A stretch of 64,000 bases of DNA from Gemmobacter nectariphilus DSM 15620. Lineage in GTDB: Bacteria > Pseudomonadota > Alphaproteobacteria > Rhodobacterales > Rhodobacteraceae. A program made the translations under genes and the position numbers. The first letter of the stretch is position 1; each line of letters begins with the position of its first letter. This document shows positions 52,890 through 59,461 of the stretch, in pieces. The notes below the pieces were generated by a model, which did no database searches, was not told the origin of the DNA, and saw only the letters and a list, made by a program, of their open reading frames with translations. The DNA is taken from the NCBI RefSeq assembly GCF_000429765.1, contig NZ_AUCM01000004.1:248001-312000 (forward strand), read 5' to 3'.

Positions 52890-54145
52890 TCCGCGTCGAG
52901 ACGCTGCCGAACGGGTTGCGCATTGCCACCGATCCGATGCCGCGGCTGGAAACCGCCGCCATCGGGCTTTGGGTCAACGTTGGCGCCCGGCACGAGGCCG
53001 AGGCGGAAAACGGCATCGCGCATTTCCTTGAACACATGGCCTTCAAGGGCACCGCGCGGCGCAGCGCCTTGCAGATCGCATCCGAGATCGAAGACGTGGG
53101 CGGCTATCTCAACGCCTATACGTCGAACGAAAGCACCGCCTATTATTCGCGGGTGCTGAAGGCCGATGTGCCGCTGGCGCTGGACGTGATCGCCGATATC
53201 GTGATGAACCCCGCCTTCGAGCCGCGCGAGATCGAGGTTGAGCGGGGGGTGATCTTGCAAGAAATCGGGCAGATGCTGGATACGCCCGACGACGTGATCT
53301 TTGAATGGCTGCAAGAGGCGGCTTTCCCGGGGCAACCGATGGGGCGGTCGATCCTTGGCACCTCGGACAGGGTCTCGGGATTTGACGCCGCTGATCTGCG
53401 CCGCTTTGTCGGGCGGCATTACCAGCCGGCGCAGATGATCCTGGCTGCGGCCGGGGCGGTCGATCACGATGCCATCGTGACCCAGGCGCGCGCGCTGTTC
53501 GGCGGGCTGGCGACGCAAGAGGTCAGCCGCTTTGAACCCGCCCGCTTTGCCACCGGAGAGCGCCGCGCGATCGAGGATCTGGAACAGGTCCACCTTGCGC
53601 TGGCGTTCCGGGCCGAAGGCTGGCATTCGCCCGATCTGCACGTCGCCCATACCTATGCCGGCATCATGGGCGGCGGCATGTCGAGCCGCCTGTTCCAGAA
53701 GCTGCGCGAGGAACATGGCATGTGCTATACGGTCGATGCCCAGTCCAGCGCGCATGAGGATGTCGGCCTGATCACCGTGTATGCCGGCACCGGCGAGGAT
53801 CAGGTCGGCGATCTGTGCCGCATGACCATGGACGAGCTGAAACGCTCGGCCGAGGACATGACCGAGACCGAGGTGGCCCGCGCCCGCGCACAGCGCCGCG
53901 CCGGTCTGCTGATGGGGCTGGAAGGGCCGTTTGCCCGCACCCAGCACATGGCGCGCATGTTGGCGCTGTTCGGCCGCATCCCCGACATGGCCGAAATGGT
54001 CGCCGATATCGACGCGGTGACGCTGGATCGGGTCAAGGGCTATGCGGCACGCATGGTCAGCGATGCCCAGATGGCGATGGCCGTCTATGGTCCGGCCGAG
54101 GGCGCGCCCGAGGCTGGTGCCTTGCGCGAACGTCTGGTTGCCTGA
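52886..54145 (+). CDS. M16-family zinc peptidase (processing-peptidase-like)
   Basis: 419 residues. The inverted zinc motif HFLEHMAFKGT (HxxEH near 47-51), with the third ligand in the ERGVILQEI helix, marks an active M16 subunit similar to mitochondrial processing peptidase beta. The C-terminal half has the usual inactive-domain motif GGGMSSRLFQKLREEHG. Alphaproteobacteria normally encode one or two such cytosolic or periplasmic peptidases; no signal peptide is evident. It is coupled to thrC (ATGA) and to the GNAT gene (TGATG). Confidence 0.93.
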   Translation: MIRVETLPNGLRIATDPMPRLETAAIGLWVNVGARHEAEAENGIAHFLEHMAFKGTARRSALQIASEIEDVGGYLNAYTSNESTAYYSRVLKADVPLALDVIADIVMNPAFEPREIEVERGVILQEIGQMLDTPDDVIFEWLQEAAFPGQPMGRSILGTSDRVSGFDAADLRRFVGRHYQPAQMILAAAGAVDHDAIVTQARALFGGLATQEVSRFEPARFATGERRAIEDLEQVHLALAFRAEGWHSPDLHVAHTYAGIMGGGMSSRLFQKLREEHGMCYTVDAQSSAHEDVGLITVYAGTGEDQVGDLCRMTMDELKRSAEDMTETEVARARAQRRAGLLMGLEGPFARTQHMARMLALFGRIPDMAEMVADIDAVTLDRVKGYAARMVSDAQMAMAVYGPAEGAPEAGALRERLVA

Positions 54146-54729
54146 TGCTGGGGCTGCGGCGCCGAACGGTGATCGAGACGCCGCGCCTGACGCTGCGTCT
54201 GCCGCAGCATTCCGATTACCGTGCCTGGGCCGGCCTGCGCGAGGCCTCGGCCGCCTTCCTGACACCATGGGAGCCGGCCTGGTCCCCCGATCACCTGAGC
54301 CGCCGGGCCTTTACCGGCCGGGTGGCTTGGGCCGCCCGGGTCGAGGCTGATGGCTCGGCCCTGCCGCTGTTCCTGATCCGGCGGGCGGATCGGGCGCTGA
54401 TCGGGGCGATCACGCTGGATCATATCCGCCGTGGCCCGGCGCAGGCGGGCACGATCGGCTACTGGATCGGTCAGCCCTATGCCCGCAACGGCTATATGCG
54501 CGAGGCGATCGAGGGGCTGTGCCACCACGCCTTTGGCCAGCTGGATCTGAGCCGGATCGAAGCGGCCTGCCTGCCTGAAAATGCCGCAAGCCGCGGGGCG
54601 CTGGAGAAATGCGGCTTCAAATATGAGGGCGTCGCCCAAGCCTATCTGCAGATTGGCGGGCGCTGGCGCAACCATGTGCTTTATGCGCTGTTGCGCCATG
54701 ACCGGCGCGGGCGCACCGAGGCCGGCTGA
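54145..54729 (+). CDS. GNAT acetyltransferase, RimJ/RimL type
   Basis: 194 residues. ETPRLTLRLPQHSDYRAW is the typical RimJ-like opening; the acetyl-CoA loop is GYWIGQPYARNGYMREAIEG (Q/RxxGx-type turn), and NAASRGALEKCGFKYEG is motif B. It may acetylate ribosomal-protein N-termini, as RimJ does for S5. The start overlaps the peptidase stop by 1 nt (TGATG). Last gene of the thrC-peptidase-GNAT run; a double hairpin plus the dispersed element follow. Confidence 0.9.
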   Translation: MLGLRRRTVIETPRLTLRLPQHSDYRAWAGLREASAAFLTPWEPAWSPDHLSRRAFTGRVAWAARVEADGSALPLFLIRRADRALIGAITLDHIRRGPAQAGTIGYWIGQPYARNGYMREAIEGLCHHAFGQLDLSRIEAACLPENAASRGALEKCGFKYEGVAQAYLQIGGRWRNHVLYALLRHDRRGRTEAG

Positions 54730-54750
54730 CCCGTTTATGTGCTGTCGCAT

Positions 54751-54820
54751 GGGGGGCGCTGCCCCCCACCCGGTGCGTGCCGCACCGGCCCCCCGGGATA
54801 TTTGCAGACAGATGAACCAG
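54751..54820 (+). terminator. Double hairpin terminator with dispersed GGGATATTTG element (copy g)
   Basis: GGGGGGC-GCT-GCCCCCC (54751-54767) and CCGGTGC/GCACCGG (54770-54788) are followed by CCCCCCGGGATATTTGCAGA CAGATGAA. This is the reverse of the element at 3456 and shows the common order: stop codon, stem-loops, GGGATATTTG. Confidence 0.72.
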
Positions 54821-54847
54821 GCGGCAGCCTGTCTTTTCGCATGCCTG

Positions 54848-54926
54848 AAAACAAAAAGGCGGCAGTCCCAGGGAGGAGGAGGGGACTGCCGCCGACAACG
54901 ATTGGCCCAGGGAGGAGGAGAGGGCC
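54848..54926 (-). ncRNA. CcsR-like sRNA 4 with intrinsic terminator
   Basis: On the minus strand: a short 5-bp hairpin (54904-54926, GGCCC/GGGCC), a 10-nt linker, then an 11-bp hairpin (54858-54893, GGCGGCAGTCC/GGACTGCCGCC) followed by TTTTTGTTTT (54848-54857). Both loops expose a CCUCCUCCC run. The last hairpin with its T-tract is a strong Rho-independent terminator for the whole array. Confidence 0.85.
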
Positions 54927-54963
54927 TTTCGCAACTGTTGGGCGCCAGGGCGCCGGGAATGGC

Positions 54964-55029
54964 GCGGCGACCCCAGGGAGGAGGAGGGGGCCGCCGCTGG
55001 TAACGCAGGCCCAGGGAGGAGGAGGGGCC
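54964..55029 (-). ncRNA. CcsR-like sRNA 3
   Basis: Short hairpin 55008-55029 (GGCCC/GGGCC) and long hairpin 54964-54997 (GCGGCG-A-CCCC against GGGG-C-CGCCGC, one mismatch) with a 10-nt linker. Both loops read CUCCUCCUCCCU on the transcript. A separate small hairpin (GGCGCC/GGCGCC) fills the spacer toward sRNA 4. Confidence 0.8.
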
Positions 55030-55069
55030 CGTCGTATACCTTGGGGCGCCTTGGCACCCCGAAACTTGT

Positions 55070-55137
55070 GGCGGCGACCCCAGGGAGGAGGAGGGGGTCA
55101 CCGCCGATGACGATAGGCCCAGGGAGGAGGAGGGGCC
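55070..55137 (-). ncRNA. CcsR-like sRNA 2
   Basis: Short hairpin 55116-55137 and long hairpin 55070-55105 (GGCGG-C-GACCCC against GGGGTC-A-CCGCC), 10-nt linker, both loops CUCCUCCUCCCU. The spacer toward sRNA 3 has its own stem GGGGcGCC/GGCaCCCC (55043-55060). The long hairpin starts exactly 106 nt from that of sRNA 3. Confidence 0.8.
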
Positions 55138-55173
55138 CGTCGCATTTCCTGGGCCATCTGGCCCGGTATTGAT

Positions 55174-55238
55174 GCGGCGATCCGAGGGAGGATAGATCGC
55201 CGCCGTGCCGTTGCCCCGGGAGGAGGTGGGGCTTCGGC
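55174..55238 (-). ncRNA. CcsR-like sRNA 1
   Basis: First unit after the DUF1127 stop. Short hairpin 55207-55238 (GCCG-TT-GCCCC against GGGGC-TT-CGGC, loop ACCUCCUCCC) and long hairpin 55174-55203 (GCGGCGATC/GATCGCCGC). The long hairpin's loop is divergent (UAUCCUCCCUCG), so this unit may bind targets less well. The spacer toward sRNA 2 folds as GGGCC/GGCCC. Confidence 0.78.
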
Positions 55239-55244
55239 GCTAAC

Positions 55245-55472
55245 TCATTTCACCGACTTGCCGTAGGCGGCTTCCAGCGCCACGCGGGTGATCATCGACC
55301 GGCTGATGCCCAGGTCAGCCAGTTCGCGGCCGGTCAGGCCATGAAGTTCGGCCAGGGTCTGCTTGTAGACCCGATGGCGGGCCAGAGCTTCGCGGAAGCT
55401 GGCGATCAGGCCCTTGCCCGCGAAACCGCTTGCGGCTTTCACATGATGGGCGGAGGTAGATGCGTATGCCAT
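55245..55472 (-). CDS. ccaF1: DUF1127 protein, CcaF1-like RNA-binding protein
   Basis: 75 residues. The C-terminal DUF1127 domain is ELHGLTGRELADLGISRSMI with the conserved LxDLGIxR core; the N-terminal half is basic and helical (FREALARHRVYKQTLA). In Rhodobacter sphaeroides the protein in this position (CcaF1) binds RNA and affects maturation of the downstream CcsR RNAs; the same arrangement here (stop 6 nt before the first sRNA hairpin) supports orthology. The ATG at 55472 is used although the site before it is weak. Expected to be RpoH-type stress-induced; I could not fix a promoter. Confidence 0.88.
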   Translation of the reverse strand: MAYASTSAHHVKAASGFAGKGLIASFREALARHRVYKQTLAELHGLTGRELADLGISRSMITRVALEAAYGKSVK

Positions 55473-55750
55473 GTCAGTCGTCCGGTTCGTTTCATCTGGG
55501 AAGCGGCGTCTGTGCCGTTCCTGTTGAAGACAATCTGGGGCAAATGCTGCGACTGCACAATCCCATAGGTCAACATTGCTGCCTTGCAGCATTTGCATGG
55601 CTGCCCTTGGGTCACATGAGGTCGACCGATGGGCATATGGCGTAAAATCCAAGCATTTGACGAACATGCCTTGCTCTTGATCGACTTCAGGACGACCTTT
55701 GCGCGGGAAAACCCGGCGAAAATCGTCAGCGATGCAATCGGAGGTTGTGA

Positions 55751-56818
55751 ATGTCAGTCGTGCGTGAAGATGTGTTGCGGGTGCTGTCAAGTGTCGCCCT
55801 GCCTGGTGGGGGCAATCTTGTCTCGCGCGATCTGGTCCGGGCGCTGACCATTTCCGGCTCAGAGATTCGTTTTGTGCTTGAAGTATCCGGCCCCGAGGAA
55901 GCCCGCGCCCTGGCCCCCGTGCAGGCCGAGGCCGAGGCGCGGCTGCGCGCCATGCCGGGCGTTACGCAAGTGTCGGTGGTGATGACCGCGCCGACCGCGA
56001 CCAAGGCCCCGCCCAGCCTGAAGATCGGTGGCCATCCGACGCCGCAGCCCGCGGGGCCGCAGCCGGTGCCGGGCGTTGCGCGCATTCTGGCGGTTGGCTC
56101 GGGCAAGGGGGGCGTCGGGAAATCGACCGTCTCGTCGAACCTTGCGGTGGCCCTGGCGCGGCAAGGGCGGCGGGTCGGGCTGCTGGATGCCGACATCTAT
56201 GGCCCCAGCCAGCCGCGCATGATGGGGGTGAACCAGCGCCCGGCCAGCCCGGATGGCAAGACGATCATCCCGCTCAAGGCCCATGGGGTGACCTTGATGT
56301 CCATCGGGCTGATGCTGAAGGAAGGTGATGCCGTGGTCTGGCGCGGCCCGATGCTGATGGGCGCCTTGCAGCAGATGCTGGGGCAGGTGGCCTGGGGCGA
56401 TCTGGATGTGCTGATCGTCGATCTGCCGCCGGGCACGGGCGATGTGCAGCTGACGCTGTGCCAGCGCTATCCGGTGACGGGGGCGGTGGTGGTGTCGACC
56501 CCGCAGGATGTGGCGCTGCTGGATGCGCGCAAGGCGCTGAAGATGTTCGAAATGCTCAAGACGCCGGTTCTGGGCCTGATCGAGAACATGTCGATGTATG
56601 TCTGCCCCAACTGCGGGCACGAGGCGCATATCTTCGGCCATGGCGGCGTGGCGGCCGAAGCCGCGGCGATGGGCCTGCCTTTCCTGGGCGAGATCCCGAT
56701 CAGCCTGGACGTGCGCCTTGCGGGCGATGCCGGAACGCCGGTTGCGGCTGGCGATGGCCCGATCGCCGAGGCCTATGCCCGCATCGCCGCCCGTCTGGTG
56801 GCCGAAGGCGTCGCCTGA
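55751..56818 (+). CDS. mrp: Mrp/NBP35-family Fe-S cluster carrier ATPase
   Basis: 355 residues. An N-terminal MIP18/DUF59 domain (about 1-75) precedes a deviant-Walker P-loop NTPase: AVGSGKGGVGKSTVSSNLAV near 113-130, then LLDADIYGPSQPRMMG and LIVDLPPGTGDVQLTL. The bridging cysteines are in MYVCPNCGHEAHIFG near 283-286. It carries and transfers 4Fe-4S clusters. The gene is divergent from the DUF1127/CcsR locus across 278 bp. Confidence 0.95.
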   Translation: MSVVREDVLRVLSSVALPGGGNLVSRDLVRALTISGSEIRFVLEVSGPEEARALAPVQAEAEARLRAMPGVTQVSVVMTAPTATKAPPSLKIGGHPTPQPAGPQPVPGVARILAVGSGKGGVGKSTVSSNLAVALARQGRRVGLLDADIYGPSQPRMMGVNQRPASPDGKTIIPLKAHGVTLMSIGLMLKEGDAVVWRGPMLMGALQQMLGQVAWGDLDVLIVDLPPGTGDVQLTLCQRYPVTGAVVVSTPQDVALLDARKALKMFEMLKTPVLGLIENMSMYVCPNCGHEAHIFGHGGVAAEAAAMGLPFLGEIPISLDVRLAGDAGTPVAAGDGPIAEAYARIAARLVAEGVA

Positions 56819-56828
56819 GCGGGACGAT

Positions 56829-57035
56829 ATGGAACCGCCATGCGGTCCCCACCGGGACCGCATGGACCTTGCGGATCGGTCCGGCCGGGACGGCATGGAA
56901 CCGACCCGCCAGGGCGACTGGGACTTCATGGAATCCGGGCGGGATTTTCCGGCCCAAGACGGGCTCTGGATGGAACCTGCCCCCATGCATCCGAATCAAG
57001 CGGATGTGTTTGGCGGTGATTCGGACGTTCCTTGA
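56829..57035 (+). CDS. Repetitive small ORF downstream of mrp, unknown function
   Basis: 68 codons from an ATG 8 nt after the mrp stop. The product is Asp/Met/Arg-rich and repetitive: PHRDRMDLADR, SGRDGMEPTR, GDWDFMESGRD, DGLWMEPAP. The DNA shows five spaced copies of a GGGACnnnATGGAACC-like motif (from 56821, 56852, 56888, 56919 and 56961). It may be a real acidic small protein, or the frame may only reflect an RNA-level repeat in the mrp 3' region. Ribosome-binding site weak. Confidence 0.4.
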   Translation: MEPPCGPHRDRMDLADRSGRDGMEPTRQGDWDFMESGRDFPAQDGLWMEPAPMHPNQADVFGGDSDVP

Positions 57036-57126
57036 CTGTATGTTCTTGATTTGATCCAGTATCCGCAGCGTGTGACGCGACGGCCGGCATCACCGGCGGA
57101 GCCGCCCGGAACTTTGTGGAACTTTT

Positions 57127-57156
57127 TTGCAGGGCAGGTGTTGGTCTATATATAGT
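57127..57156 (+). promoter_or_regulatory. Candidate promoter of the dcw leader
   Basis: TTGCAG (57127-57132), an 18-nt spacer and TATAGT (57151-57156) in an AT-rich patch (TCTATATATAGTGG) that stands out from the GC-rich surroundings. A start near 57163 would give a leader of about 400 nt before mraZ. Confidence 0.55.
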
Positions 57157-57162
57157 GGATAC

Positions 57163-57565
57163 CCTGGGTGTCATTCGCTAGGAATCTGACTTTTCGGGTG
57201 GGCGGACGCCTCGGTTGGGCCCAGGTTGTCCCATAGGATTCCATGCAGGTCCAAAAAAGTCCTTGTCGGACCCGAAGCCTCGTGGCAATCATTGTCTAAC
57301 CGGAAACGGGGAGCAGTGAAGACAAGGGGCGACAAAAACAGACCCCGAACCTTGAGGCAGGTTTCACAGGCTCTCCCCCGGACAAAAACAAAAGACGGAC
57401 CAGAATCCGGCCAAGCGTGCGAGCAGACACCCCCCCAGGTAGCAGCTCGGCCGGTCAACCCGGAAACGGGACAGAGGGCGGCGGATCGGGCAGTGGCAGC
57501 AGCCCGATCCGCCGTTGTCATTCAAGCCCCCCGAAACGGGGCCAGAGGGACGAAAGGGCGCAGGC
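57163..57565 (+). ncRNA. UpsM-like long 5' leader/sRNA of the dcw cluster
   Basis: About 400 nt between the candidate promoter and mraZ without a gene. It contains two GACAAAAACA boxes 50 nt apart (57331, 57381), three CC(G)GAAACGGG boxes (57300, 57460, 57530), and a perfect 12-bp stem GGCGGATCGGGC/GCCCGATCCGCC (57480-57513, 10-nt loop). In Rhodobacter sphaeroides the same position gives the abundant sRNA UpsM, released from an unusually long mraZ leader. Position and structure match that; sequence identity could not be tested. Confidence 0.6.
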
Positions 57566-58075
57566 GTGCACTTCTCGGGCACGATCACGCAGCGGGTTGA
57601 CGGGAAGGGGCGCGTGTCCATCCCGGCTGATTTCCGCGCCGTGCTGGCCGAGGGCGACCCTGCCTATGATCCCGATACCAAGCGTTTGCGGATGCGCGTC
57701 GTCTATGGCGATCCCAGCCGGAAATGTCTGGAAATCTACACCATCAAGGCGTTCGACAAGATCCTGTCGCGGGTGGCCCAGCTGCCCGAAGGCTCGGACG
57801 AGCGCGAGATCCTCGAGCTGTTCCTGGTCTCGGGCTCCGAGGTGGTCGAGGTCGATGCCGACGGCCGCACGATCCTGGCGCAGCGTCTGCGCGACCACAT
57901 GGGTCTGCCGCGCGACGGGGGCGAGGCGGTGTGCGCCGGGGCGCTCGATCTGTTCCGCATGTGGACGCCCGAGGAATTCGAGGCCGAGCGTCAGCGCAAG
58001 CTGGCCGCGGTCAAGGCGCGCATGGCAGGTGGCGGCAATATTCTCAAACTGCTGCCCCCCAACCCGGAGGGCTGA
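57566..58075 (+). CDS. mraZ: MraZ, transcriptional regulator of the dcw cluster
   Basis: 169 residues with two AbrB-like SpoVT folds: HFSGTITQRVDGKGRVSIPA and later VEVDADGRTILAQRLRDHMG. The start is a GTG at 57566 after AAAGGGCGCAGG; the upstream TTG at 57515 would add an unlikely proline-rich arm. MraZ is longer than in E. coli (152), as is usual in Rhodobacterales. It binds upstream repeats and represses the dcw operon. First gene of the cluster. Confidence 0.93.
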   Translation: MHFSGTITQRVDGKGRVSIPADFRAVLAEGDPAYDPDTKRLRMRVVYGDPSRKCLEIYTIKAFDKILSRVAQLPEGSDEREILELFLVSGSEVVEVDADGRTILAQRLRDHMGLPRDGGEAVCAGALDLFRMWTPEEFEAERQRKLAAVKARMAGGGNILKLLPPNPEG

Positions 58076-58114
58076 CCCCTTGGGCAAGGCAATGACATGG
58101 CAGGGCAGGGCCGC

Positions 58115-59101
58115 ATGAGCGAGCAGCCCCATATCCCCGTCCTTCTGGCCCCGATCCTGCGGCTGTGCGCCCCCATCCGGGGTGTCTGGCTGGATGGCAC
58201 CTTTGGCGCCGGCGGCTATGCGCGCGGGCTGCTGGAGGCCGGCGCCGATGTGGTGATCGGGGTTGACCGCGACCCGACGGCGCTGGCGATGGCCGAAAGC
58301 TGGCGCGGCGCCTATGGCGAGCGGCTGCGGCTGGTCGAGGGCACCTTTTCCGAACTTGACCAGCATGCGGGCGCGCCGCTGGATGGTGTGGTGCTGGATC
58401 TGGGCGTGTCGTCCATGCAGCTGGACCAGCCCGAGCGCGGCTTTTCCTTCCTGCGCGACGGGCCGCTGGACATGCGGATGGGCGATACCGGCGACAGCGC
58501 CGCCGATCTGGTCAACGAGGCGGATGAAGGCGTTCTGGCCGACATCCTGTATCACTATGGCGAGGAACGCGCCTCGCGCCGGATCGCCCGGGCCATCGTT
58601 CAGGCGCGCGGCAAGGGCCGGATAGAGACCACCGGCCAGCTGGCCGAAATCGTCGCCGCCTGTCTGCCGCGCCCCAAGCCGGGGCAAAGCCATCCGGCGA
58701 CCCGCAGCTTCCAGGCGCTGCGCATCGCGGTGAATTCGGAATTCGACCAGCTGGTCGAAGGGCTTGCCGCAGCCGAGCGGGCGTTGAAGCCTGGCGGGCT
58801 TTTGGCCGTGGTCAGCTTTCATTCGCTGGAAGACCGCATCGTCAAGCGCTTCTTCGCGGATCGCTCCGGGGATGCGGGGCATGGCAACCGCCATGGCCCG
58901 GGCATCGCGGCAACGCCCGCGCGGTTCGTCACGCTGACCCGCAAGCCTGTCGGTCCGGACGAGGATGAACTTGCCGCCAACCCGCGCGCGCGTTCGGCGC
59001 TGCTGCGCATCGGGCGGCGCACCGATGCGCCGGCCGGGCCGGTCGATCCGGCCGCCCTGGGCGCGCCGCGCCTGCCTGCCACCCGCCGCAAAGGACGATA
59101 G
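58115..59101 (+). CDS. rsmH: 16S rRNA (cytosine-1402-N4)-methyltransferase RsmH
   Basis: 328 residues. Methylates N4 of C1402 in the ribosomal P site. [14 protein letters not shown] is the family start; the SAM-binding loop is [17 protein letters not shown], then [20 protein letters not shown] and [16 protein letters not shown]. An alternative ATG lies at 58097; I prefer 58115 from the family N-terminus and the AGGG just upstream. Second gene of the dcw cluster, 3 nt before ftsL. Confidence 0.95.
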   Translation: MSEQPHIPVLLAPILRLCAPIRGVWLDGTFGAGGYARGLLEAGADVVIGVDRDPTALAMAESWRGAYGERLRLVEGTFSELDQHAGAPLDGVVLDLGVSSMQLDQPERGFSFLRDGPLDMRMGDTGDSAADLVNEADEGVLADILYHYGEERASRRIARAIVQARGKGRIETTGQLAEIVAACLPRPKPGQSHPATRSFQALRIAVNSEFDQLVEGLAAAERALKPGGLLAVVSFHSLEDRIVKRFFADRSGDAGHGNRHGPGIAATPARFVTLTRKPVGPDEDELAANPRARSALLRIGRRTDAPAGPVDPAALGAPRLPATRRKGR

Positions 59102-59104
59102 GCC

Positions 59105-59461
59105 ATGCGCTCTGCAATCGTGATCCTGTCCTTCCTGTTCATGCTGGCCTCGGGCTTCTGGGCCTACCGCGAGAATTACGCCACCAAAGAGGCGCTGCGC
59201 GAAGCCTCGCGCCTTGGGTCCGAGATCAGCCGCCTGCAAGAGGCGATCACGGTCCAGCGCGCCGAATGGGCCTATCTGAACCGCCCCGACCGTCTGGCCG
59301 AACTGGCGGCGGCGAATTTCGACCGGCTGGGGCTGCTGCCGATGCTGCCCGAACAATTCGCCGAAACCCGCCAGTTGCCCGAACCCGCCCCGGCCGAGCT
59401 GACCGGCGGGCTGGACGGCGTTGCAAGTGTGTCCGCAGAAGACGAGGATCTGCTGCCATGA
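59105..59461 (+). CDS. ftsL: Cell division protein FtsL
   Basis: 118 residues, bitopic: an N-terminal helix (SAIVILSFLFMLASGFWAYR) then a coiled coil (LREASRLGSEISRLQEAITV) and the conserved AEWAYLNRPDRLAELA segment. FtsL links FtsB to the FtsWI complex. Identified by position (between rsmH and ftsI) and by layout, since the family is poorly conserved in sequence. Its stop overlaps the ftsI ATG by 4 nt. Confidence 0.9.
   Translation: MRSAIVILSFLFMLASGFWAYRENYATKEALREASRLGSEISRLQEAITVQRAEWAYLNRPDRLAELAAANFDRLGLLPMLPEQFAETRQLPEPAPAELTGGLDGVASVSAEDEDLLP

Noticed and set aside
45098-55003. Antisense ORFs over thrC, the M16 peptidase and the cta genes
   Set aside because: All lie opposite well-identified enzymes and end with them; none shows a domain.
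54858-55238. Regular repeats resembling a CRISPR array
   Set aside because: The repeated core is only about 14 nt, sits inside hairpin loops whose stems vary in a compensatory way, spacing alternates 10 and about 37 nt, and there are no cas genes.
59266-59457. 64-codon N-terminal extension of FtsI
   Set aside because: It overlaps ftsL in another frame; the ATGA junction at 59458 is the normal dcw coupling.
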